DNA of 14,597 nucleotides from DSWT01 sp049975385 (GTDB lineage Bacteria > Chloroflexota > Anaerolineae > B4-G1 > SLSP01): assembly GCA_049975385.1 (NCBI GenBank), contig JBNGDO010000135.1:1-14597 (forward strand). The letters run 5' to 3'. Positions within the stretch are counted from its first letter, which is position 1. Every line of letters starts with the position of its first letter. A program made the translations under genes and the position numbers. This document shows, piece by piece, positions 1 to 6,740 of the stretch. The notes under the pieces are model-generated. The model was not told the origin of the DNA and did no database searches. It was given only the letters and a program-made list of their open reading frames with translations.

Positions 1-12
1 GGTACAATGTGC

Positions 13-163
13 GTTGTCCCCACGCCCGTGGGGGTGAACCGTGACGGGAATAAGTTGCGCCTTGCTCCCCGTCAGTTGTCCCCACGCCCGTGGGGGTGAA
101 CCGCGATGAGGACAGAACGCACGGCATCACTGACGTTGTCCCCACGCCCGTGGGGGTGAACCG
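13..163 (+). CRISPR. CRISPR array tail, type I-E-like, three repeats
   Basis: Three identical 29-nt repeats lie at 13-41, 75-103 and 135-163. Each begins GTTGTCCCC, ends GTGAACCG, and contains a 7-bp hairpin CCCCACG/CGTGGGG with a CC loop. Two unrelated spacers separate them: 42-74 (33 nt) and 104-134 (31 nt). The repeat length, the hairpin and the 3' GTGAACCG resemble type I-E repeats, where that end becomes the crRNA 5' handle, so transcription should run left to right with the leader outside the window. The last repeat is not degenerate and is followed by non-repeat sequence reaching the stop codon of the convergent cyclase gene, so this is the oldest (distal) end of the array. No cas gene is visible here. 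The type assignment rests on repeat similarity only. Confidence 0.95.
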
Positions 164-197
164 TGGGCGGGGCTGACGATGTTCCACGGCGTATATT

Positions 198-3100
198 TCA
201 ACGAGGGTGCAACGCACTTGAAGAAGGCGCATAGTGCAGCGCATCTTTAGCATTCAGTCCTTCTAAGATGGCATCCAGATCCAACATCGCGCCACGGGTC
301 AGGGCTGCCTGAAGTTCGGCCTTAGGGAGTGCCGGATGCAGTAATTCCAGAATGGCGGGGATGAATTGGGCGATTTCGGCATTGTAGTCTGGATGATTCT
401 GTACCAGCCCCAGCAATTCCGCGGCAGGCACTGCCTGTCCCCGTTTGGCCTGTACCCATGCAATGCCGATAAGGCACTCCAGCACAATTGCCAGTGAGCC
501 CAACGCATACGATTGCGCCAGGGACTCCCGGAAGTGGGTCCACGCGGTAGGCAAGTCATCCAGTCCATTGTATGCGTGGCCCAGGTTGAGCAGTGCGATG
601 GTCGTGCCGAAACGATTGTCGATCTCCTTGAAGAAGGGCAGGCTTTGTTCGTAGTAGCGCGCAGCCTCGACAAATTGTCCCTGTCGCCGTGCCGTTTCGC
701 CGAGGTTGATGTAGCCCGTCGCCACGCCCCACCGGTCGCCGATTTCCGCGTAGATGCGACGGCTCTCTTCGTGATGGCGCACCGCGTCGGCGTACTGCCC
801 GCGCATATAACTTACGAAACCCAGGATGCGGAACGCCCCGGCGATGCCCTGTTGATCTTTCAGGTTGCGGTACAGTGCCAGACATTCCCAGGCATGGCGC
901 GCGGCTTCGTCGCTCTGGCCCTGGCGATAGGCCACATCTCCCAGGTGATGCAGTGCTAGTGCGATGCCACGCCAATCGTGGATGGTGCGCGCGAGGGTTA
1001 ACGCCTTGTTGAGATAGGGACGTGCATCCTCATATTTACCTTGCCCCATCAAGGCCCATCCCAGGCCGTTGAGCGCAGCGACTTCGGTGGACGTGTCGTT
1101 GTTGCTGCGCGCCAGCGATAGCCCAGTTTTCAGGTGGTGTGTGGCCGTCGGATAATCGCTGATCTGGCGATAAGCGTAGCCCAATTGCGCGTGCAGCGTC
1201 CCGCGCCGCGATGTTTCCTCTTCTGGCAACAAAGACAGTGCGTGCTCGAAGGTGTTGATCGCGTCGTGATACGCGCTGATGGACTGCGCCGCCTTTCCGG
1301 CGCGCAGCAGATAATCCGCGGCCTGCGTTACCTCCCCGGCCAACTCATAATGTCCGGCGATCAGGCCCAGATATTCACCCAGCCGCTCCCCGGCATGGGC
1401 TTCGAGCCAGCGGGCCATCCGTGTGTGATAGAGACGGCGTCTCTGCAACAACACCGTTTCATACGTCACATCGCGCAGAATCGCGTGTTTGAAAATGTAC
1501 TCATTTGTCCCTTGGAACGCAGAATGGGTACGGCGGAACACCAACTCCCGCCTCATCAGTGCCTGCAATAGCTCGTCAACCTGCGCCGGAGTGGCCACCG
1601 TGCTTCCTTCGCTCAACAGATCAGCGACTGCGGCATCCCAAAACAGCCTGCCCATCACCGACGCGCGTTGTAACACCTCACGCTCGGCGGACGGCAGGCT
1701 ATCCAGTCGTGCCTGGAGCACTCCGGTCAATGTCGGCGGCACACGCAACGACTTCAGGCGCATTTCCTCGGCCCGCCAGCGCTCTTCGCCGCGCTTAATG
1801 ACGCCATCGTCGATCAAAACCTTGATGAGCTCTTCCATATAGTAAGGATTGCCCTCCGCCCCTTCGATAATCAAGTCGCAGAGCGATTGGGGGATTACAT
1901 CCAGTTTACGCAAGATTTGGGTGACGAGCATATTGCTGTCTTTTCTGGAGAGCGGTTCAAGGGTCAAACGACGAAATGTGGGGTGGGGCGCGGTCGTCTC
2001 TGTAGGCGCAGCCACATCTGCCCCCCACTGTGGGCGAGACTCGAACAGGCTCGGGCGCGTCAGGCTCACAATCAACAGGGGTGCGTCGGGCAGCGCAGCG
2101 ATGATGTGTTCCAATAAATCCAGGGAGCGCTCGTCGGCCCAATGAATGTCTTCCAGGAAAATGACTGTGGAAGTCTGGGCGACGGCGCGCATATAGGTGA
2201 CGTAATATGCCTGCGCCAGCGAGCGGAAGGAATCGCTGCCGAGTAGGTTGAGCACGGCCGCGCTGCCCGCGTTTTGCAGATCGAAGCCGACCATTTGTCC
2301 CACGAGGTCGGCCTGATCCGGCGTGAGGATGGACGACATCCCGGCGCGGAGCTTCTCCAACACGATCGCCGCGCTATCGCTCTCGCGGATGTCGAAGCGG
2401 TAGGCGAACATATCGCGCAGAATGCCGTAGGGCGTCGCTTGCATCTCCGGTGTGGCCCGCCCTTTGAGGTAGAAGATAGACTCCGGCAGCAAGTCCAGCC
2501 AGTTCTCAAACTCGTACAAGAGGCGCGACTTGCCCACGCCGGCCTCGCCGATCACTGTGATCACGTGCGTGGCGCGCTGCTTCGTAGCGATGTAATAGGC
2601 GTCTTGTAAAAGCTGCAATTCCGCATCGCGGCCCACCATACTTGTTTCGATGCCTTCGACGCCGCGCGTGCGCATCCGAAATGCGCGTGGTTTAGCGCCC
2701 TGCACCAGATAAGCTTGCACCGGCTCGACTTTGCCCTTGATGTGCATTGGCGTCTGTGCTTGCACTTCGAAGATACCGCGCACCTGGTTGTAGGTGCTGT
2801 GCGCGATCAGGATTTCACCCACTGGCGCGGCCTCTTGCAGCCGGCTCGCCGTATTCACTGCGTCGCCGATGGCCGAGAACTCGCCGGTTGCCCCCACCTC
2901 GCCGAGCAGCACTGGCCCTGTACAAAGCCCCTCACGCATCCGTATCGGCTCGGGGAATGGGACGAGGTGGAGCTTTTCCGTTAACTCGCACAGGCGCGCG
3001 CCAAAGCTCTCGAGTTCTGCCTGCATCGCCAGTGCCGCGCGAACTGCCCACTCGGGATCGTCTTCGTGTGTTGCGGTTGTGCCCCACAATGCCATCACCC

Positions 3101-3416
3101 CATCGCCCATGTGCTTGTCGATAATGCCGCCGTGCTCGACGATGATGTGATCCATACTGTCCCAGAGGGTGTTCACAATTTCATGGACCGCTTCGGCGTC
3201 CAGTGACTCGGACATCACGGTGAAGCCGCAAATATCGGCGAATAAGGCTGTGACTTGCTTGCGCTGGGGTTCAGGGTACGATCTATCCAGCGCTTGCAGC
3301 CTGCGGCGAATTCCAACCAGCGCCGCATCCGTAGCGGCGTCGCCCAGCGTCGCGCGCTGCGCTTCCAGTACCGCGATGGCCTGCTCGAGTTGTTCGCGTT
3401 CTACATTCTTTTCCAT
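198..3416 (-). CDS. Class III nucleotide cyclase / AAA ATPase / TPR signalling protein
   Basis: The 1072-residue protein has three parts. Residues about 52-240 form a class III adenylate/guanylate cyclase domain: FADICGFT with metal-binding D61, KHMGDGVMA with K101 and D105, and IGDAVNTASR with D185, N188 and R192. All the usual catalytic positions are present, so it is probably active; nucleotide choice is uncertain. Residues about 258-660 form a STAND/AAA-type ATPase with Walker A GEAGVGKS (K296) and Walker B VIFLED ending at D423, plus the GNPYYMEEL motif near 523. Residues about 695-1010 are TPR repeats (such as ALNGLGWALMGQGKYEDA). No membrane segment is seen, so it is probably cytosolic. 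A TATAAT box lies 22 bp before the ATG, but no strong ribosome binding site is visible. The gene stands alone and converges on the CRISPR array. Its ligand is unknown. Confidence 0.93.
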   Translation of the reverse strand: MEKNVEREQLEQAIAVLEAQRATLGDAATDAALVGIRRRLQALDRSYPEPQRKQVTALFADICGFTVMSESLDAEAVHEIVNTLWDSMDHIIVEHGGIIDKHMGDGVMALWGTTATHEDDPEWAVRAALAMQAELESFGARLCELTEKLHLVPFPEPIRMREGLCTGPVLLGEVGATGEFSAIGDAVNTASRLQEAAPVGEILIAHSTYNQVRGIFEVQAQTPMHIKGKVEPVQAYLVQGAKPRAFRMRTRGVEGIETSMVGRDAELQLLQDAYYIATKQRATHVITVIGEAGVGKSRLLYEFENWLDLLPESIFYLKGRATPEMQATPYGILRDMFAYRFDIRESDSAAIVLEKLRAGMSSILTPDQADLVGQMVGFDLQNAGSAAVLNLLGSDSFRSLAQAYYVTYMRAVAQTSTVIFLEDIHWADERSLDLLEHIIAALPDAPLLIVSLTRPSLFESRPQWGADVAAPTETTAPHPTFRRLTLEPLSRKDSNMLVTQILRKLDVIPQSLCDLIIEGAEGNPYYMEELIKVLIDDGVIKRGEERWRAEEMRLKSLRVPPTLTGVLQARLDSLPSAEREVLQRASVMGRLFWDAAVADLLSEGSTVATPAQVDELLQALMRRELVFRRTHSAFQGTNEYIFKHAILRDVTYETVLLQRRRLYHTRMARWLEAHAGERLGEYLGLIAGHYELAGEVTQAADYLLRAGKAAQSISAYHDAINTFEHALSLLPEEETSRRGTLHAQLGYAYRQISDYPTATHHLKTGLSLARSNNDTSTEVAALNGLGWALMGQGKYEDARPYLNKALTLARTIHDWRGIALALHHLGDVAYRQGQSDEAARHAWECLALYRNLKDQQGIAGAFRILGFVSYMRGQYADAVRHHEESRRIYAEIGDRWGVATGYINLGETARRQGQFVEAARYYEQSLPFFKEIDNRFGTTIALLNLGHAYNGLDDLPTAWTHFRESLAQSYALGSLAIVLECLIGIAWVQAKRGQAVPAAELLGLVQNHPDYNAEIAQFIPAILELLHPALPKAELQAALTRGAMLDLDAILEGLNAKDALHYAPSSSALHPR

Positions 3417-3438
3417 AAGCTTTAGACTTTATCCGAAA

Positions 3439-3469
3439 ATTATACTTGCGAGCATTTTTGGTGCGCCAA
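3439..3469 (-). promoter_or_regulatory. Putative sigma70-type promoter of the cyclase gene
   Basis: On the minus strand a perfect -10 box TATAAT (3439-3444) is preceded by TTGGCG (3464-3469) as a possible -35 box. The 19-bp spacing is longer than ideal. It would give a very short 5' leader before the ATG at 3416. Confidence 0.45.
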
Positions 3470-3550
3470 CGGCGAATTTCCGGATAGGTTCTTAACTCAA
3501 CGGTGAGACAGGGGATATTGTAGTCGCGATACGCAATTCCGCCAGTGTTG

Positions 3551-3579
3551 TATTACCGGTTCGAGTCCTGTGCGGGTCA
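3551..3579 (+). other. tRNA T-arm and 3' acceptor-like fragment
   Basis: GGTTCGAGTCC at 3558-3568 is a textbook tRNA T-loop context. The flanks ACCGG (3555-3559) and CCTGT (3567-3571) pair at four of five positions around the loop TTCGAGT, and a 7-nt acceptor-like strand GCGGGTC plus A follows. I found no matching 5' acceptor, D arm and anticodon arm that fold into a complete tRNA; the best candidates upstream pair poorly. It could be a decayed tRNA, the 3' fragment left at an integration site, or chance resemblance. Confidence 0.4.
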
Positions 3580-3628
3580 CACAAAAACAAAACGGGGTGG
3601 ACAAGTCCACCCCGTTTTGTTTTTGTGT
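3579..3628. terminator. Perfect 23-bp inverted repeat, bidirectional intrinsic terminator
   Basis: Arms 3579-3601 and 3606-3628 are exact reverse complements around the tetraloop CAAG. The GC-rich inner stem GGGGTGGA/TCCACCCC is flanked by an A-rich left arm and a T-rich right arm (TTTTGTTTTT), so a U-tract forms in either direction. It lies 27 bp past the stop codon of the last mini-thioredoxin gene and would end that minus-strand operon. It could equally terminate plus-strand transcription from the tRNA-like fragment. Confidence 0.9.
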
Positions 3629-3654
3629 AAGACCAGTGTCTGACGGCTTGGCGG

Positions 3655-3921
3655 TTACTCGAGTCCTGCTTCGCGCAATGCGCCGACGAGGCTCTCTTTG
3701 CTGGGGGCCAGGCCAACAAATTTGACCAGATCGCCGATAACGAGCGCGGGCGCATTGTTGATCGCGTATTCTTCCCAGGCTGAGTCGCCAGGGCCGGTGT
3801 GGAAGACGATATCCACCTGGTCACTGTATTCGGTTTCGATCTGCTTGAGCAACCGCTTCACCGCTACCCCGCCGGAGCACGGCGGAATGGAGACAAACGC
3901 CTCGATCCTTATTTTAGACAT
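3655..3921 (-). CDS. Single-cysteine mini-thioredoxin-like protein
   Basis: This 88-residue protein has the compact thioredoxin fold pattern: a first strand IRIEAFV, an active-site loop SIPPCSGG, helix VKRLLKQIETEY, and a cis-proline region NAPALVIGD (P58). It keeps only one cysteine, C15; the position of the second active-site cysteine is glycine (CSGG). It therefore cannot form an intramolecular CxxC disulfide and may act monothiolically, bind a metal or substrate, or be structural. The ribosome binding site GGAAGGTGG precedes the ATG. The start overlaps the 3' end of the upstream mini-thioredoxin gene by 13 bp, so translation is probably coupled. It is the last gene before the bidirectional terminator. 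The fold assignment is good; the function is inferred. Confidence 0.82.
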   Translation of the reverse strand: MSKIRIEAFVSIPPCSGGVAVKRLLKQIETEYSDQVDIVFHTGPGDSAWEEYAINNAPALVIGDLVKFVGLAPSKESLVGALREAGLE

Positions 3922-4178
3922 AGTCCACCTTCCCGCAGCGCGTTATTGAGCGTTGCCTCGCTTGGGCACATCCCTTCGATGCGGATGCTACCATTGACGA
4001 CAGCCGCCGGAACGCAGAAAAGCCGGTATTCCTCGAACTTCTGCATCCCTTCAGCGCCTTTGTAGATGACGAGTTCTAATTCGCCCGTGTACTTGGGCGC
4101 GACCTTCTCCGCCAGTTCCACCAGAGCTACACAACCGGGACACGGCGGATCGCCGCTGAACACTTCCAATTTGACCAT
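3909..4178 (-). CDS. Mini-thioredoxin, CPGC active site
   Basis: The 89-residue protein begins MVKLEVFSGDPPCPGC, giving a CPGC redox motif at C13/C16 after the first beta strand, and has a cis-proline segment FCVPAAVVNG (P57). It is close in layout to the neighbouring 88-residue protein (shared PPC..G, EEY and ALREGGL/ALREAGL near the end), so the two are probably tandem duplicates that diverged at the active site. Three additional cysteines (C55, C71, C87) are unusual for so small a protein and could bind metal or take part in disulfide relay. The ribosome binding site AAGGAGG lies 8 nt before the ATG. A thiol-disulfide role linked to the upstream permease is inferred from operon context. 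Confidence 0.87.
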   Translation of the reverse strand: MVKLEVFSGDPPCPGCVALVELAEKVAPKYTGELELVIYKGAEGMQKFEEYRLFCVPAAVVNGSIRIEGMCPSEATLNNALREGGLCLK

Positions 4179-4246
4179 GGATAAGCCTCCTTGTAAGAAT
4201 GGGTGAATCTGTGAATGAGCGAATCAGCGAAAGATATTCTCCTCCT

Positions 4247-4281
4247 GTCTGCCGTCTACCGTCTACTGTCTACTGTCTACC
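4247..4281. repeat. Five tandem 7-bp repeats overlapping a stop codon
   Basis: GTCTGCC, GTCTACC, GTCTACT, GTCTACT and GTCTACC stand in perfect heptamer register from 4247 to 4281. The last unit contains the TAG stop codon (4277-4279, minus strand) of the CANC mini-thioredoxin gene. Just to the left, 4202-4233 holds imperfect 8-bp units of the type GTGAATCT, GTGAATGA, GCGAATCA, GCGAAAGA. It resembles the short tandem repeats scattered through some bacterial genomes; no function is evident. Confidence 0.8.
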
Positions 4282-4531
4282 TCAAATGCTTCTGAATGAC
4301 AGGCACGAGCCGCGCTGCCGGAACGACTTTACCGCGTCCGACGAGCTCATCGCCGACGACAATCAGAGGCGTGGTGACCAGGCCGTACTGCTGTGCTTCG
4401 TCGCCCATCACGTCCAGTTTTACCACTTCGACTTGGTCCGGGAACTGGTCGGCGGCTTTTTGTGCTTCTCGTTCCGCTCGCTTGCAGTTGGCGCACGGTG
4501 GGGTTGTACCAAAGACCTTGATTTGTAGCAT
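4277..4531 (-). CDS. Mini-thioredoxin, CANC active site
   Basis: The start at 4531 (MLQIKVFG) is chosen because AGGAGA lies about 8 nt upstream and the sequence before it does not resemble the family; an in-frame ATG at 4639 would add 36 unrelated residues and overlap the neighbouring gene. The 84-residue product has a CANC motif (C13/C16) after PP, helix KRAEREAQKAADQF, and cis-proline P55 in TTPLIVVGDE. It matches the small redox-active disulfide (MTH895-like) thioredoxin family in length and layout. These proteins are known near metal and arsenic genes; the partner here is probably another protein of the same operon. The stop codon lies within a heptamer tandem repeat. Confidence 0.88.
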   Translation of the reverse strand: MLQIKVFGTTPPCANCKRAEREAQKAADQFPDQVEVVKLDVMGDEAQQYGLVTTPLIVVGDELVGRGKVVPAARLVPVIQKHLR

Positions 4532-4575
4532 TTTGGATCTCCTGTAATGGTTAAATCGAAATGCGTAATGAGCTA

Positions 4576-4818
4576 CTACGCAGTGGCTTCTTGAATCCAG
4601 GCTGTGATCTCGCTTTTCTGCGGAATGCGCCCGGAGCATTTAAGATCTTCGTCGATGACCAATGCAGGCGTGATTGCTACACCATAGGCCATAATCTCGT
4701 CCACTTCCTTGACTTTGGTGAACGTGGCCTGAATGCCGACTTCATCCGCCGCATCGCGGGCCAGTTTTTCCAGTCGCTTGCACTTAGGGCACCCTTTGCC
4801 CAAAACTTTGATCTCCAT
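4576..4818 (-). CDS. Mini-thioredoxin (small redox-active disulfide protein), CPKC active site
   Basis: The 80-residue protein starts MEIKVLGKGCPKCKRLE, the signature of the MTH895/TM0996-like small redox-active disulfide family: CPKC at C10/C13 directly after the first strand, helix LEKLARDAADEVG, and cis-proline P51 in ITPALVID. An extra cysteine at 61 sits in the last strand. It is expected to be a cytosolic thiol-disulfide oxidoreductase. The ribosome binding site AGGAGG is correctly spaced. It lies 34 bp downstream of the permease stop codon, the position where this family commonly occurs next to ArsP/YraQ-type permeases, which supports a joint function. Confidence 0.93.
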   Translation of the reverse strand: MEIKVLGKGCPKCKRLEKLARDAADEVGIQATFTKVKEVDEIMAYGVAITPALVIDEDLKCSGRIPQKSEITAWIQEATA

Positions 4819-4852
4819 CTAAAACCTCCTGATTCTCGTGATTTGTGATTCG

Positions 4853-6208
4853 CTATTTGACCACCCAACCGAAGATCAATCCTGCCAACGTGCTAAACAC
4901 GGTCACCAGGCTGACGTAAACCGCGGTCTTCTTCTTGCCAATGACCGAGTTGGTGATGAGGATAGATTGCAAACTCAGCTCTGGGTCGGCAAGTAAGTAG
5001 GCCAGCAGGGGGCCGCGTTGCATCCCCAACGAGAGGAACGTCTGCGCGATGGGCACTTCGACCAGGGTGGGGAAGTACATGAAGACGCCGAATAGCACAC
5101 CTGCCAGGTTCGCCAGGACGGTGTCGCGCCCCGCCAAAGTCGTGATCCACACGGCAGGAATCACCGCTCGCGCCATCCCCGCGATGAAGACGCCCACCAG
5201 CAGCAGTGGGATGATCTGCTTGACGAAGCGCCACATCTCCCACAACCATTCCTGGACTTCGTATTCGTCGAATTTCTTCGCCGCCATCCACCAAACCGCT
5301 GCCAGCAATAGGATTTCGGCGATGAGTTTGCCGGTGATGCCGATAGTCAGCCCGGACGCTACCGCCGTCACCTTGAACGAGGCGACGATAATCGTGAGCG
5401 TGACCAGTCCCAGGGCCACGAACGTCCAGCGATTGTAGCCCTCATCCACTGTATTCAGTCCCTTCCACGCCGTCGCGCCGATGAGGATAAGCAGACCGAT
5501 CAAAAGAACGCCGTGGACGCTCACGCCCTCAATGCCCAGGGAAGGGTTGGGCGGGACGATGCTATCCAGCCAGCTCTGGAAACCGGACGCCCACGCTTCA
5601 CCAAGTGTGAACGTCGCGTAGCTGTTGGTGAGCAAGCCCACTTGCAATGTTCCTGCGATAAGCGTGCCGAGCAACAGCGCGAAGAACACCCAGATGTGAG
5701 CCGGGACGGTGGCTTCTGCCCCAAACGCGCCGTTGTTAGTCTCTGTGTCGTGCGCGGCATCGTCTTTGCGGAAAATCCACGCCATCAGCAGGCCGATGCC
5801 AATGCCGAAGATGATGGAGAGGATAATGCGGGCCAATGCGATGTCCATCCCAATCGCCACGCCGGTGAGGGAAATCGCCAGGATGTTTACCGCCGGGCCG
5901 ACGAAGAGAAAGGTGATCGCGGGTCCAAGACCTGCGCCTTTTTTGTAGATGCTGGCGAAGAGTGGCATAATCGTACAGGAACACACTGCCAGCACAAAAC
6001 CGCCGAGCGCCGAAGCCGGATAGGAAATCCACTTGGGTGTGTTGCGGCCTAAATATTTGGTGATGGCTTCCTTGGGCATCAGTGCCGCGAGCGCACCCGC
6101 GATGAAAAACGCGGGCAGCAAACAGAGCAACACATGCGCCGCCAGATACGCCGCCAGGCTGCCCAGACCGGTTTGCAGAAGCATAGCCACATATTCTAAG
6201 ATCGTCAT
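4853..6208 (-). CDS. ArsP/YraQ-type (DUF318) permease, two homologous halves
   Basis: The 451-residue integral membrane protein has about ten hydrophobic segments. The N-terminal half carries LPAFFIAGAL, the family motif VCSCTIMPL with C76 and C78, and LGPAITFLFVGPAVNI. The C-terminal half repeats the layout with IPLLLVGVFIAGM, YFPTLVEVPIAQ in place of the cysteine motif, and GPLLAYLLADPELSL. A polar stretch near 147-170 and further helices join them. Members of this family export organoarsenicals (ArsP) or metals (SO_0444-like Cu/Zn exporters); the substrate here cannot be read from sequence. GGAGGT precedes the ATG. An operator-like palindrome lies 30 bp upstream and four mini-thioredoxin genes follow in the same direction, so metal- or arsenic-responsive efflux coupled to thiol chemistry is likely. 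Confidence 0.92.
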   Translation of the reverse strand: MTILEYVAMLLQTGLGSLAAYLAAHVLLCLLPAFFIAGALAALMPKEAITKYLGRNTPKWISYPASALGGFVLAVCSCTIMPLFASIYKKGAGLGPAITFLFVGPAVNILAISLTGVAIGMDIALARIILSIIFGIGIGLLMAWIFRKDDAAHDTETNNGAFGAEATVPAHIWVFFALLLGTLIAGTLQVGLLTNSYATFTLGEAWASGFQSWLDSIVPPNPSLGIEGVSVHGVLLIGLLILIGATAWKGLNTVDEGYNRWTFVALGLVTLTIIVASFKVTAVASGLTIGITGKLIAEILLLAAVWWMAAKKFDEYEVQEWLWEMWRFVKQIIPLLLVGVFIAGMARAVIPAVWITTLAGRDTVLANLAGVLFGVFMYFPTLVEVPIAQTFLSLGMQRGPLLAYLLADPELSLQSILITNSVIGKKKTAVYVSLVTVFSTLAGLIFGWVVK

Positions 6209-6237
6209 ACGACCTCCATGATATAGAAAAATCTGTT

Positions 6238-6257
6238 ATATGCAACAAATTGCATAT
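6238..6257. promoter_or_regulatory. ArsR-type operator, copy 2 (permease operon)
   Basis: ATATGCAA-CAAA-TTGCATAT is a perfect 8-4-8 inverted repeat, 30-49 bp upstream of the permease start. It shares ATATGCA and TGCATAT with the palindromes at 6676-6695 and 8465-8484, with the same 4-bp spacer. AT-rich imperfect palindromes of this type are typical ArsR/SmtB-family operators. No clear -35/-10 pair is visible around this copy. Confidence 0.8.
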
Positions 6258-6264
6258 TTATGAT

Positions 6265-6299
6265 CAAAAAATAAGCCTGACCGCTCAACAGCAGTCAGG
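6265..6299 (-). terminator. Intrinsic terminator of arsR
   Basis: On the minus strand CCTGACTGCT-GTTG-AGCGGTCAGG (6276-6299) forms a 10-bp stem with one G-U pair and a GTTG loop. It is followed by CTTATTTTTT. It lies 14 bp past the arsR stop codon and upstream of the permease operator, so arsR should be transcribed largely on its own and the permease operon should have its own start. Confidence 0.8.
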
Positions 6300-6312
6300 T
6301 CAAATCGGAATT

Positions 6313-6660
6313 TCAACTACAACACACTTCTTGCTCGGTGCAATGGGGACAAGGACATCCTTCAACGCGCCGCGCGGGTTGGGCTTCGCCCAGGATTTCT
6401 TCCAACAGCCGCAAGACGCGCGTATCCACAATCCGGTAATACACGTTGAGGCCGTCCTTCTCATCCAGCACCACGTCCGCTTCGCGCAAAACGCGCAATT
6501 GCTGTGAGATATATGCCTGGGGGCGCCCCAAAACGGTCTGAAGATGGCACACGCACGCCGAACCGCGCCGCAACTCGTCCAGGATATGCAGTCGAGAAGG
6601 GTGGGCCAGCAGCCGGAAAACCGCCGCGCTCTGCGTATATTGAATCGGATTTTTGCTCAT
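6313..6660 (-). CDS. ArsR/SmtB-family metal(loid)-responsive repressor
   Basis: The 115-residue protein is a winged-helix ArsR/SmtB regulator: AAVFRLLAHPSRLHILDEL, then RRGSACVCHLQ, then the recognition helix region RPQAYISQQLRVLREADVV and the wing LNVYYRIVD. C36 and C38 form the CxC of the alpha3 site that senses As/Sb, Pb or Cd in ArsR and CadC. A C-terminal tail adds C102, C104, H106, C107, C113 and C114, which could complete a soft-metal site. It should repress when metal-free and release DNA on binding metal. Its own promoter overlaps the palindrome at 6676-6695, so it is probably autoregulated; matching sites before the permease and the CDF gene suggest a regulon. The inducing metal is uncertain. 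Confidence 0.94.
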   Translation of the reverse strand: MSKNPIQYTQSAAVFRLLAHPSRLHILDELRRGSACVCHLQTVLGRPQAYISQQLRVLREADVVLDEKDGLNVYYRIVDTRVLRLLEEILGEAQPARRVEGCPCPHCTEQEVCCS

Positions 6661-6675
6661 CGGTATCTATGCACT

Positions 6676-6695
6676 ATATGCAGGTTGCTGCATAT
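6676..6695. promoter_or_regulatory. ArsR-type operator, copy 1 (arsR)
   Basis: ATATGCAG-GTTG-CTGCATAT is a perfect 8-4-8 inverted repeat, extended to 11-bp arms at 6673-6698. It starts 16 bp upstream of the arsR ATG and abuts the TATACT -10 box, so bound repressor would cover the transcription start. It has the same core and spacing as the copies at 6238-6257 and 8465-8484. Confidence 0.88.
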
Positions 6696-6723
6696 AGTAT
6701 ACATATTATTCAAAGGATGTCAA
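6696..6723 (-). promoter_or_regulatory. arsR promoter, TTGACA / TATACT
   Basis: Minus-strand -35 TTGACA (6718-6723) and -10 TATACT (6696-6701) are separated by 16 bp. The -10 box overlaps the edge of the operator palindrome. This is a strong sigma70-type promoter arranged for repression by ArsR. Confidence 0.82.
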
Positions 6724-6740
6724 GATCGAATTAGCGTGGG

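Noticed and set aside
3490..3580. A complete tRNA gene
   Set aside because: Candidate D-arm (3496-3507) and anticodon segments can be picked out, but no combination gives a paired acceptor stem with GCGGGTC and normal spacing, so only a 3' fragment is claimed.
3492..3824. Minus-strand frame of 110 codons
   Set aside because: It reads through the terminator hairpin and the antisense of the tRNA-like fragment and overlaps a mini-thioredoxin gene in another frame; the peptide is typical of spurious calls over tRNA sequence.
4277..4639. 120-codon version of the CANC mini-thioredoxin
   Set aside because: The extra 36 N-terminal residues are unlike the family and overlap the CPKC gene; the ATG at 4531 has its own ribosome binding site.
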